DNA from: Zygnema cylindricum | Taxonomy: Eukaryota > Streptophyta > Zygnematophyceae > Zygnematales > Zygnemataceae | Direction of reading: 5' to 3' | Assembly (NCBI GenBank): GCA_037447655.1 | Contig: JBBHKE010002850.1 | Span: 1 to 62,000, forward strand | DNA: 62,000 nt | Shown: piece by piece, positions 46,001 through 62,000 of the stretch | How the letters are laid out: every line of letters starts with the position of its first letter | Position numbering within the stretch: the stretch's first letter is position 1 | The notes under the pieces: model-generated | The model's database searches: none | Told to the model about the DNA's origin: nothing | The model's input: the letters and a program-made list of their open reading frames with translations, nothing else | Made by a program: the position numbers and the translations under genes

Positions 46001-48413
46001 TTACACTGACTAAATAAACCTATGTTTGGAATTTATATGAGTGCACTTAAAATGAAATTCACAATCAGCAAATAAGCCCATTTGAAATTCACTTTCAATA
46101 AGTAATCCTGTTTGGAAGGCACGAGCACTCAGCCCTTAATGTTTATTTGCAAATCTTTTGTTTTCAGTTTATGTTATTAATTTTCAAAATCTTTTGCAAA
46201 CCTTTTGGTTCAGTTTTCTGTTCTCTAATCGGATGTGTGAGAAGGGCGTTACAGTGACGTCCCACGAGGAAGTGCCACCTGTCACTCTCCGGGAAGTATT
46301 GAGCCACAAACAGGTGAAAATGCAGATTCAATCAATCAAATCCATTCTTTTTCTTGTTGCTACTTTCTGCATGTCAAGAAAAGCAAGAAACACAAAATGA
46401 ATTAAACTTCGGAAAGGATTGGAGCTCGTGGAGCTCTTTCCAACCATGAGACATTTTCCTTTCATAGCCTGCCATAGCTTATAGTTTATATTTTATATTT
46501 TATACCTTATAGTTTATGGTTCAAGGATGGCCATAGTTTAAGCTCTGATTCACTGCAAAATCAAAAATATTGCTGCTTGTACAGTTTGGAATTTCTCGAA
46601 AAACATAAAACGTCGGGTCAAATTAGGAAAGTAACGTAAATTCTGTTGAGGATCTGGAATTAACAACGGTAACCAAGAGCTTGTGTTCAATGAGACCGAT
46701 TCTTGTACTTCTTATATTCTTGTAATCTGTTTGTTCTTGAAATTTTTGCAATTCTTCTCGTTATTGTTGCAATGTTCGTAATTCATGTAATTTCTTTTGT
46801 AGTTCTTGTAATTCTTGTAATTTCTGTAATTCCTTGCATTTTTGTTATTCCTCTAATGTATTTAATGTTGTTATGTTGATTGACTTTTTCAAGCAGCACA
46901 TGGTAGAAGTAGGATAGGAACAAAATTTGATTCAGTCATAATTGAGAGCTCAAAACTTTGTGGTAACTATTACTAACAACCTTTTCTCTGTATGTCTGTA
47001 TGTCCTTTTGTCCTTTTCTCCTTTTGTTCTCTTTGTCCCTTCTTCCCCTTTCAAGTGCTCCTCGTGTTAACCTTAACAAAGACAAGGAAATCCGGTTTGA
47101 GCGTTTTTACTTAATAACTAACTTTAATGTACACTTTTGAACTTAGAGAGCTATACCAATTCTGTGCAATATGACCAAATAACATGTGATGTAAACGGAA
47201 CAACATATGAAGTTGACTGAATAACATATGAATTAAACCGAATAACACATGAAGTATCGGCTTTATTGCTCGTGTCGTGCCTAATGCATACATTAAGTTT
47301 TCTTTTTTACTTTTTTGCATTGATTCCTCTAGTCTGCTTTTTCCCTATACAACTTCTGCATTTCATGACTCGGAAATCAACGTTTTTTTGTTGTTGTTCT
47401 CCTTATTAGGTGACGTACAATTTCCGTTGTCTGGTACGAGTCGTGGATATTTTTCCGCCGGTTGAATACCTCTTTGGACTTACCGAAAGACCGGAGAAAG
47501 GAGAGAGTCATTTTCGAGATACGGAAGTCTATCAACTCCGTCTCACTCTTGAGGATTCAACCGGATCAATTCATGCAAATTTAAGTAAAGAAGAGGCGGT
47601 AAGTTGCTCAATTACTTAATTGCCACTGGCTTCACGGAAAAAAATTAACGTAAAAACATCGGATTGCCTTAATTGCTTTCGATTTCACTAGGAAAAGATT
47701 TGCAGTTACTCAGTTTTTTTAATTTACAGGAGGGAAGGTGGAGGTTTAACATAACATCACTTTTCCGATTTTTTGAAGTGGGCACAAATATGAAGAAATG
47801 GCAATGTTTGCAGTACCTTGTATGCATGGAAAGGCCCGACTTTCCTTTCAAATTTTAAGTTGACAAATGCAAAATGTTCGCTGTGTACTCTTTAAGATTG
47901 CAATGTAAATACTGTATAAGTACACTATGAATCGCAATTTGTGACAGTATTTTTGGCCCTTGAACATAAAATAGTGTTTAAAAAATTAGTTGTTTTTACT
48001 TAACGCTAATTTTATAAAAGGTTCAAAATCAGCCGAGTCCTTTGGAACTGAATTAGGACACTAAAATAACACTAAAAATGATTAACAGTGTTAAATGCAA
48101 CTTCTTTGTTATGCTGTATTTTCCTACTTCAAAAGCTTTTTGATGAGCGTATAATATCCCACAGGTTGATTTCTTTTGTGGGATTGGGCTTACATACGTC
48201 CAAAAAGATGTTAAAGCCTTAAATTTTGTAAAACAAAAAGTGGAAGTCATTCTCGGAGGAAAGATTGATGACATGACAAGAAATCCACCGTGGATAAAGT
48301 GTTGCATTAATTCGTTTTATCGAGACAAAGCGTATCCATGGGAAACCCGTACTTTTCGAATATTTGCCACAAGGATTTTGTTAGAGGAGGATTTTAAAGG
48401 CTCCGCATCCTAG
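40096..48413 (+). CDS. POT1: POT1, protection of telomeres protein 1, complete, 10 exons
   Basis: Binds single-stranded telomeric DNA in the nucleus and supports end protection or telomerase action. Exons: 40096-40213, 40705-40841, 41448-41508, 41987-42025, 42408-42487, 43606-43694, 44108-44406, 46168-46313, 47410-47598, 48165-48413. Phases agree throughout; the sum is 1407 nt, 468 residues plus stop, equal in size to plant POT1 (about 470). OB-fold 1 (residues about 5-130) shows EYVSLKDVALLVGQVVNLYG, ITLVDMNTKDRELKVVIFAS and VGDVIRLHRV. OB-fold 2 begins near LKLSDIREEVPFNICCQ, followed by GSLVFQVWNGTD. The C-terminal part has VPPVTLREVL, YQLRLTLEDSTGSIHA and the plant signature RNPPWIKCCINSFYRD. 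The least certain pieces are the 39-nt fourth exon and the extended start of exon 46168, both chosen by phase. The stop codon lies in the first unit of a downstream minisatellite. Confidence 0.93.
40353..40520. repeat. CT then GA microsatellites in POT1 intron 1
   Basis: CTCTCC tract at 40353-40446 and a complementary GGGAGAGG tract at 40483-40518. The two could pair into a hairpin in the intron RNA. Confidence 0.9.
41580..41965. repeat. Chain of microsatellites in POT1 intron
   Basis: In order: CTCC-rich tract (41580-41698), AATAAA tract (41705-41866) and a near-perfect hexamer CTCTGC/CTGCCT array (41868-41962). The array ends about 25 bp before the proposed short exon 41987-42025. Confidence 0.93.
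42036..42255. mobile_element. MITE family A copy, hairpin subtype, POT1 intron
   Basis: Ends ACTACATCGCTTATCGTTAT and, inverted, AACACTAATAACGATTGGGG. The inner arms GCCACTTAAAACATCTTTTC and GATGTTTTAAGTGGCG pair nearly perfectly, as do GCACACTTGTCCGATTGTCA and TGACAATCCGACAAGTGTGC. It begins about 10 bp after the proposed short exon. Confidence 0.88.
42485..42600. repeat. CTCCCT microsatellite in POT1 intron
   Basis: Starts immediately after the donor of exon 42408-42487. Confidence 0.9.
42835..43055. mobile_element. MITE family A copy in POT1 intron
   Basis: TACACCTTGTATCGCTATTA and, inverted, CGCTAATAACGGTACACCGT. Inner arms are more diverged than in the 42036 copy. Confidence 0.78.
43850..43985. 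repeat. GA-rich tract in POT1 intron
   Basis: AGAGAGGGAGAGG-type imperfect repeat. Confidence 0.8.
44415..44560. repeat. CTCCC microsatellite after POT1 exon 7
   Basis: Begins about 10 bp after the donor at 44407 and is pyrimidine-rich throughout. Confidence 0.9.
44575..44960. repeat. About 190-bp imperfect tandem duplication in POT1 intron
   Basis: TTAGTATGG-x-T-x-TGAATGG, AAAT-x-GTGGG-x-CAGGCTT and GGCTAATTTCAAAAGAGGAC recur in two consecutive units (44575-44757 and 44763-44960). Confidence 0.75.
45250..46120. repeat. Degenerate minisatellite, split by a MITE
   Basis: Words of the form GTTTCAAATTTGCATTCAGTAA recur every 30-50 bp at 45250-45640 and resume at 45960-46120. A MITE family A copy lies between the two parts. 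Confidence 0.65.
45645..45915. mobile_element. MITE family A copy in POT1 intron
   Basis: ACCGCTATTAGCATTAATTT at the left and TCTAATAGCGCTACGGGGTG at the right. The right-hand AACTCTAATAGC-end is itself duplicated (45836-45850 and 45892-45908). Confidence 0.65.
46690..46880. repeat. TTCTTGTAA-type tandem repeat in POT1 intron
   Basis: CTTGTAATTCTTGTAATTTC words repeat with drift. Confidence 0.75.
47921..48092. mobile_element. MITE family A copy, worn, POT1 last intron
   Basis: TACACTATGAATCGCAATTT at the left; AACACTAAAAATGATTAACA-GTGTT at the right. Lies about 70 bp before the last exon. Confidence 0.55.
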
Positions 48414-48800
48414 TTTCTCATATATCCACGCCTTAATTTCTCCACATATTGCCGTTTCTCACATATTGTAGTTTCTCACATATCATAGTTTCTCACATAT
48501 TGTACTTTCACTCGCGTATTATGTGTTTTCGCAGATTGTAGTTTCTCTCACATCTTGTATTTTCTCACATATTGTAGTTTCTCACATATTGTAGTTTATC
48601 TCACATATTATATTTTCTTACATATTGTAGTTTCTCGCTACATATTTTAGTTTCTCACAACTTGTACTTTCTCACATACTGTAGTGGCTCTAGAATAGTT
48701 TGTGAAAGCTTAAATATAGGCTCTTATGTATGCACAAAACCTTGAGGATTAAGGCAACGAATACTATAAGTAGGTTTTAAGTTTCTCACATATTGTAATG
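48405..48800 (+). repeat. TAGTTTCTCACATATTG minisatellite at POT1 3' end
   Basis: Imperfect 17-20-bp units TAGTTTCTCACATATTG run from the stop codon of POT1 (TAG 48411-48413 is the TAG of the first unit) to about 48690, with an outlying unit at 48778-48796. About fifteen units; this forms the start of the 3' UTR. Confidence 0.88.
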
Positions 48801-50337
48801 TCTTTTACATGGTGGTTTTAGGAGAATGTTTCTTGGATATTGTGTAAGAAATAAGACGTGTATGAGTTCATGGTCTGGATATGAAGTGTGTTGCTTGATT
48901 TTCTCTCGACTCTTGTAGACTTTAATTGTCCTTTCTCTTTAATGTTCTTTTCAGTTGGAAAAGGTGTCATGATGTCGCCAATTTTATACTTTTTAACATT
49001 ATATTTATTTATTGTTATTGTTGATGATGTCATCATCGTCACCATCATTATTATCGAAAATTTAATCATCAACCTTCGAAAATTTACGAATACAAATCAA
49101 ACCACAATATCCCTCCCTAATACTGTGATGAAATTTATCGGTATTAAACTAAAACAAAAAACACTAATTTAGTGAACTGTGGCATGACAAATATTGACAT
49201 GGCAAATCATATTCCACTCCTATATATAACGGTATTGTTTTGGAGAATATGTGCCGTATAGATAAAAAAAAAAAAAAAAACGCAGGATATATTAAAATGC
49301 ACGATGGTAAACCATCTGAGTCCGGGGGTACAAAAGGGGTGGCATGGCCGAAACTGAAAAACTACCAGCAGGGGAATAAAATAACAGCACAACAAAAACA
49401 AAAACAAAAAGAAAACAATAACCAGGAAAATAAAAGCACCCAAACTCAAAATGAAAAGCACGACAATTGACAAAGCCAGAACTACAACCCCAACCCCAAC
49501 CCAATTATAGATAGATAGATATAAAAACTGATATCACGGTAAATTTGTAACATTTCATATGAATATTGTAGGAGGCAAAATCCATTATTTACTTTAATAA
49601 GTTTTAATGTGTTTAAGAATATATTTAAAACATAAAAATAGAACGTAACAAAAGGCATCTACAACAAGAATTAAAAACTTAATTTTTTTCATCCATTATT
49701 TTTTTTTTGGAAAATTAGTGGGTATAATAAACGTTTTTAAACGAAAAGCATTAGGATATTAAGACTAAATGTTAAAAACCAGTTTAGTTTTTAATTTTTT
49801 CATATATAAAAAAAAAAAAAAATGAAAAGATAAGGATAACAGATAGAAATAGAATAAACATGTGACATAAGAATAACCAAATTATTCGAAAATTTTAAAA
49901 TCTAAAACTTCGGGACTTTTGTTGATTTCAAAAAGCATACCTTATAGGATAAATATGTCAATTAAAACGAAAAGTTTTCAGAAAAAAAAAAAAAAAAAAA
50001 CATGTAAACTAGAAAATGTAAATGTTTTGTTTTTGAGCTTCCATAGCCAAACCCTCCCATAGAGCCTCGTGACAAAAAGCTTATTTTCTCGACAATTCCC
50101 TAAGTTTCAAAACTCAGAAACCCATTTTCTTCTTCGATTGTTTTTCCATTGATAAAGTAGTTCTTCTGTATTTCGAACAAAAAAAAAAAAACCCTTTAGA
50201 CGTAAATGAGAAAAGCGAGGAAAAAACAATTTCCAAAATCTAAAGGACAAAAAAAAAAAGGAGTTAAAAAAAAAAAAACAAACAAACACAGAGAGAGGGA
50301 AAGGGAGAGGGAGAGGGAGAGGGAGGTTTATATACTA
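48801..50337. other. Intergenic between POT1 and kinesin-12
   Basis: AT-rich with A-runs. It holds an interspersed repeat at about 49298-49370 (CACGATGGTAAACCATCTGA) also found at 21839-21910, and a GAGAGG microsatellite at 50290-50325 beside repeat R1. No gene. Confidence 0.55.
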
Positions 50338-51017
50338 AATCTCTATGGGAATCCAGTCCCGTTGGTCCGTTGGTACCTTCAGGTAACTGCTTGTATTCAC
50401 CCCGTTAAGAATCCCGTTTCACGTGGCGGGTCTTAATTACATGTACCGTATGCATTCGTACTTTACAACAACTAAGATCTGCATTACGTACTTTACAACA
50501 ATTGAGATCTGACATCGGGCCTCGCATCCGTACAATGCGTATAGGATGGTTACCGTCTGTTTGGACTTGGGAAAAGTCCCTCGAAGATCACCCTCCCGGT
50601 TGAACGTTATTAGCCTTATGTACGCTATATCGGCATCCCAAAATTTGGACATTGATACCTTAAATATAATAAACTACAATATTTAAGGACGTGTACCATA
50701 ATCTGCCACGTCTCTTGGAACTAAATTAGAATGAATGACGCTAATTTTTTCTTTACACTAATAATTTCTATACGCTATAACGATTCAAGGTGTAGCGTGA
50801 CGTGCACGTATCGAAGTTTGTGTTGTGCACAGGGGAAGTGACGGCTAAGTTTTCGTATGGCGTGCAAGTATGGAAGATTGTGTTGTGCGCCATGGAAACG
50901 GTTTGGGGGACAAAGTGCAGTACACGAACACTCAAAAATGCTCAGTTGCGGTTCAACTAGGAAGTGTTCACGTGTATACGTTCAAGCGTTAACGAACTTA
51001 TAGGTTTCCCGAACGGT
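50338..51017. repeat. Interspersed host repeat R1, copy 2 (MITE-filled)
   Basis: Collinear with 37497-37935 but split at 50608 by a MITE. Also contains a local duplication of CGTACTTTACAACAA-type sequence (50457-50510). Confidence 0.88.
50610..50794. mobile_element. MITE family A copy at a mapped TA site
   Basis: The right end CGATTCAAGGTGTA is intact, followed by the host sequence GCGTGACGTGC. The left end lacks its terminal bases and begins TTAGCCTTATGTACGC. Comparison with the empty site at 37732 defines the insertion. Confidence 0.88.
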
Positions 51018-51403
51018 ATATTCGTTACAGTACAGTGTACTGTACAGTACTGTACTGTACTGTAGTCCACTAATTAATTCGTTCGTCCGTCTATTCGCAT
51101 GTACGTTCGTTTGTTGGCAGATGGAAAGTCGCTCCGGTCGAGAAATTCAAAATTTGTGAAGGTCACACCCAACGGTCACTATTTCCGAAAATACTTGCAG
51201 CTTTCTGCCCTCTGTAGAGTCGAAGATAGCATTTTATGTTTGGTTTTCGCGGACTTCTGCATGAATTTTGAAGTGCCAGAGGTACCGTAGGTGCTTTCTT
51301 AGGTACGACTGGCGTATGCTATAGAGGACTTAGGTCCTTGTAGGGACTGTAAGCTGGTATCTTCACTTGTGAGCTTCCTGCTGCCACTCCTGTTCTTCAA
51401 CCG
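51018..51403 (+). promoter_or_regulatory. Kinesin-12 5' flank with GTACTGTACAG palindromes
   Basis: 51027-51064 is an array of overlapping self-complementary TACAGTACTGTAC words. An open frame at 51099-51290 has no recognisable content. No core promoter motif identified. Confidence 0.35.
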
Positions 51404-58578
<7,175 letters not shown>

Positions 58579-58776
58579 GTGAGTCACTAAGGGTTGCCGC
58601 ATTGCATCCAGTGTGAGTGATCATAGAGAGTGGAAAGGATGTTGGAAAGCTATAGGTGCATAAATCCGTTTACATCACTCATATTTAACTATTGTCATTA
58701 TTAATGGTACGTGTAAAAATTATTCTCGTAAATTTAGTTCTCGTAAAAATTTGACTCCGAAGACAATTCGTGACGC

Positions 58777-59385
58777 TACACCGCGAATCGTAACTAGAGT
58801 AAATTACTCTAATTCGGTCGCTCGAAATTTCGACTCTATTACATCAAATAGAGTAAATGATTCTAATTTTTTCATTATTCTAATTTAGGTAAGTTTAATT
58901 AGCATAACAAAATTGTAATATAGGTTCTGTGGAGTACGGACAACGTTCGACCGTGCAAAATTGTACTTTTATAAGTAAAAAGGTACAAATAATGATTTAA
59001 TACAATCGCGCTCGCACGTGAAATCGCACTAAACGAAAAATCAATCACATCGAAAAAAAGTTGTTCGCATAACTCTCGTCCATCGACAGCATCGTCGTCA
59101 GTGTGAACGTTAACTGACATTCAGCGCGACAAATAATACTAGCGTCATAATGACGTCAAAACTATACGGACTGACAGGTTTTGTACATTTACGTAATTTA
59201 GTGGTTATAATTTCAGCGCGGATATTTAGTGCCGACATAACCCAATATAGAGTACTTAAATAAATTAGAGTAAACTTCCTCTGTGAAAAAGTTATATCAC
59301 ATAAATTAGAGTTCATTACTCTAATTGTTTTTTTTTGTTTTTTTACTCTAATTTTTTCATTGCTCTAATTACGATTCGCGGTGTA
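58777..59385. mobile_element. Longer MITE family A relative, 609 bp
   Basis: Ends TACACCGCGAATCGTAACTA and, inverted, TAATTACGATTCGCGGTGTA, with AGAGTAAATTACTCTAAT-type words inside each end. The interior has no transposase. The sequence just outside the left end (TTTGACTCCGAAGACAATTC) also precedes the MITE end at 37994. Confidence 0.75.
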
Positions 59386-59458
59386 CTGTACTGCACCTCT
59401 GTGCATCGGATAAAAAAGATCTCCGTACAGTACGAAAGGATTTAATCTCCGTACAGTG

Positions 59459-59498
59459 CACCGTGTATCGCTATTACACCGTGAATCACTATTAGCGT
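59459..59498. mobile_element. Two nested MITE family A left ends
   Basis: CACCGTGTATCGCTATT is followed directly by ACACCGTGAATCACTATTAG. One element has inserted within the end of another, or the end has been duplicated. Confidence 0.65.
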
Positions 59499-59959
59499 AA
59501 TTAATGAAATAGATAGCGTAATGAAACAATTAGCGTTATTTACGCTAATTGGGAATTTCAGTTTTTTCAAAAAAAACGTTTATTCTAATTTAGTAATTTA
59601 ACATTAACTCTAATTTGTAAACTGCTTTGTAAAAATTTTCGGCGCATAATATATCCACACTAAAATATGTGCTTATACGAAATTGTTCAAATCGTATGCC
59701 GTCGCGTTTTTTTGACATCCGCGTATGCCGGAAAATATTTACGCAATTACATGTTAGCGCGACTACGGGACGTCGTCAATATTTTTCTGTACTTTTCTAC
59801 TTGAAAAAGTACAGAATAGTACGGCTCTGACAGTCCGTACACCACCCTATTTAAAATGGCACCATATTAGAGTTATGGACATAGTTGTTCAAATCGCGCG
59901 ATTTTTTCCTTTTTTCCGATTAAAACGTATAATTCATGACTTTTGAATAAATCGGAAAA

Positions 59960-60195
59960 AAACGCGATGTACTTTCTGTCCGGTAAACTGAACGGAGAGT
60001 TTACGGAACAGTACGGTATATACATTAACTGTACGGTTTTGTACACAAAAAGTACGGAATTTGACTAAAAGATACGATGCACTTCGTAGTACTTTCTGTC
60101 CGGTAAACTGAACAGAAATTTAACGGGAAACGTACGGAATTGTACCAACATTGTACAAACTATGACGAAAAAAGACGGGAACCGTACGGAAAATG
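59960..60195. repeat. GTACTTTCTGTCCGG repeat, two units
   Basis: GTACTTTCTGTCCGGTAAAC and the following bases occur at 59967 and 60091 (124-bp spacing), in a region full of TACGGAA and GTACGG words. Confidence 0.8.
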
Positions 60196-60367
60196 TACAA
60201 ACTACGGGATATGTAAAATTTATTTTTGTTTACATGTACGGAATTGTACCGAAAAAAATTCATTAACGATTTTAACGGTTTTTTCAAAAGGTTCAATGCG
60301 TTTGTTACGTATAATTCGTCGCGAGTAAATCGTTCGCACGAAACGCCGTGAACAACTATGGTTATGA
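60196..60367. repeat. Interspersed repeat, also at 11780-11966
   Basis: See the partner copy: shares CAAAAGGTTCAATGCGTTTG and the stretch up to AACAACTATGGTT. Confidence 0.75.
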
Positions 60368-60510
60368 ACCATAGTTCAAAAGTAGGTGACCGTACGCCCA
60401 TACAATATGCCTATTGTATGCAAAACATACAATATGGCCTTAAGACCCATATTGTATTGGCCGCAAAATGAAATAAAATAGTAACAGGGTTGAGTTGCGC
60501 ATGGATCGAT
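60368..60510. repeat. ACCATAGTTCAAAAGTAGG repeat, copy 1
   Basis: Matches 61860-62000. It contains TTGTATGCAAAACATACAAT, a palindromic word, then CTTAAGACCCATATTGTATT. Confidence 0.85.
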
Positions 60511-60598
60511 AGAGAATTAAACGTCATGTTTAAATTTTATAAAAAAATCGGACAAAAAAATCTTTTTCTGTGAGTTTTGAGCGACTTTTAATTTAAAC

Positions 60599-60784
60599 CG
60601 TCAGATTTGGACGATCTGACGGTCGTTGATGAAAGTAACGATCTAAGAAGATCACATGAAAAGCCCATAACACAACTTACGATAGGACTATCGTCAGATT
60701 CGGACGATCGGACGGTCGCTGATGAAAGTAGCGATTTAAGAAGATCACATGGAAAGCCCGTAACACAACTTATGCTAAAGGGGG
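60599..60784. repeat. 93-bp tandem duplication with open frame
   Basis: Units start at 60599 and 60692 (CGTCAGATT-x-GGACGATC). The length is 31 codons, so an open frame at 60607-60843 continues through both (DESNDLRRSHEKP / DESSDLRRSHGKP). Its coding status is doubtful. Confidence 0.85.
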
Positions 60785-60937
60785 CCTACAAAAGGCCTAC
60801 CCAAAAACGCCTACTTTTTAACTATGTTATGAACCCTATTTAATGGGGTACCTCAAATAACGTTTAGAAACATTTAGAATAATTAATTCTATTTGAGAAT
60901 TTGCCGAAAAAAATAGGGTACCTCAATTAGAGTCATG

Positions 60938-61163
60938 AACGCTAATAGCGATTCACGGTGTAGTGTTGATGTTTTTTTCGCCTCTTAAAACATCTTTTCT
61001 CCGTACACACTTGCCCGACTGTGGATCTGACGGTTGCGATTGAAAGGTAAGATGTTTACCTTCCGATTGGCGGTCTCCATGTGAAAATCGGACATATATG
61101 TACGGAGAAATATGTTTTAAGTGGCGAAAAAAAATATTAACACTAATAGCGATACACGGTGTA
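60938..61163. mobile_element. MITE family A hairpin copy joined to a second element's end
   Basis: 60938-60962 is a right-type end (CGCTAATAGCGATTCACGGTGTA) in the position where a left end is expected. It is followed by the interior and right end of a hairpin-subtype copy finishing CGATACACGGTGTA at 61163. Confidence 0.75.
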
Positions 61164-61308
61164 CCAGAGTACATGTACTCAGCAGCACATTAATTATTAA
61201 AGACGGAAAATATTTGTTTTCCTTTATAAGAGTTTAGAATCAGCGGACACATCTAACTCCAAATGTTACATAATGGCAGGTCAAATACGTGACGTCATTG
61301 TACGCAAA

Positions 61309-61534
61309 TACACTGTGGACTGCCAGTACGAATTTAGTGCGAATTTCGCCAGTTAAAACAGTTTTTCCCCGTGCACACTTGTCAGATTGTAAATCTGATG
61401 GTTACAATTGAAAAGCGAGACTGTCTCCGATTGGCGGTCTCTAATAGAAAATTGGCAGGTGTGCACGGAGAAAAGTTGTTTTAAGTGGCATAAAATCTAC
61501 TAACAGTCTAACAATAATAGCGATTCTTGATGTA
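61309..61534. mobile_element. MITE family A copy, hairpin subtype
   Basis: Starts TACACTGTGGACTGCC (worn end). Arms CGTGCACACTTGTCAGATTG and GGCAGGTGTGCACGG. The right end reads AATAATAGCGATTCTTGATGTA. Confidence 0.7.
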
Positions 61535-61859
61535 CTATACTCTTTTGATTGCGTTGTGTATAAAAAAAAAAAAAAAAAATTATAAAACCTTAAGGTACGA
61601 GTATTGTATGCGCATACTATTTCACACTTTGAGCCTATCAATTATGGCGGGAAGTAAATTCGACTTTAAATTCGGTTATAATTCCGCCCTAAATTGTGTC
61701 ATTCCGTACATGACCGTATGCATCCGTACATGAGGACGAGGCGTCCACATCGAACAATGTTTTCATAAAAAGTACGTTTCTGACCCAAAAACATGCGTTT
61801 TGAGCCAATAACCCCAACCATAAATCGTAATTAGCGTTAATAAATTTTTCGCCACTTAA

Positions 61860-62000
61860 ACCATAGTTCAAAAGTAGGTGAAAGTAGGCCCATACAGTAT
61901 GCTTATTGTATGCAAAACATACAATATGCCCTTAAGACCCATATTGTATTGGTCGAAAAATGAAAAAAAAGGTTAAGAGGGTTGAGTTGCACATCGATCG
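61860..62000. repeat. ACCATAGTTCAAAAGTAGG repeat, copy 2 (runs off window)
   Basis: Second copy of 60368-60510. It begins inside a MITE family A copy: 61817-61859 reads AAATCGTAATTAGCGTTAAT...CGCCACTTAA, an element cut off at this point. Confidence 0.8.

Overview
The window is eukaryotic nuclear DNA from a streptophyte, that is a charophyte alga or an early-diverging land plant. The evidence is intron-rich genes with GT-AG introns of 0.2-2.5 kb, a plant-type POT1, a plant-length CASP golgin, a kinesin-12 (phragmoplast class) motor, and Ty1/copia retrotransposon remains. I cannot name the species. Two assembly gaps lie at 11574-11583 and 52531-53239.

Layout: 1-7000 holds two decayed copia retrotransposon fragments, the second followed by a likely 3' LTR. 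7180-9552 holds two decayed copies of one reverse-transcriptase-associated element. 10015-10563 is an element with terminal inverted repeats (TIRs). 10663-11567 (-) has several phase-compatible exons of an unidentified gene cut by the small gap. 13039-19972 (-) is a multi-exon gene with a long Ser/Asn-rich tail; its N-terminal part may be a REC114/PHS1-like PH domain (tentative). 19973-26382 is repeat-rich intergenic DNA with a 1.48-kb near-identical direct duplication. 26383-37229 (-) is a complete 18-exon CASP gene (687 aa when spliced). 37230-40095 is a divergent intergenic region. 40096-48413 (+) is a complete 10-exon POT1 gene (468 aa). 51404-58578 (+) is a kinesin-12 gene whose 5' motor exons fall in the 709-N gap and whose long tail is not seen. 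58579-62000 is dense in inverted-repeat elements.

The most striking feature beyond the genes is a family of about 20 short TIR elements (MITEs; ends near TACACCGTGAATCGCTATTAG, TA target site). They sit in introns of POT1, CASP and the REC114-like gene and in all intergenic spaces. Paired filled and empty sites inside duplicated host repeats show their insertion. A second family (CAAATGTGCGAAAA ends) has one copy flanked by an 8-bp duplication.

The genes do not form a pathway: POT1 binds telomeric single-stranded DNA, CASP is a Golgi tether, kinesin-12 acts in cytokinesis, and REC114 (if correct) acts in meiotic break formation. CASP and POT1 are head-to-head; POT1 and the kinesin are in tandem.
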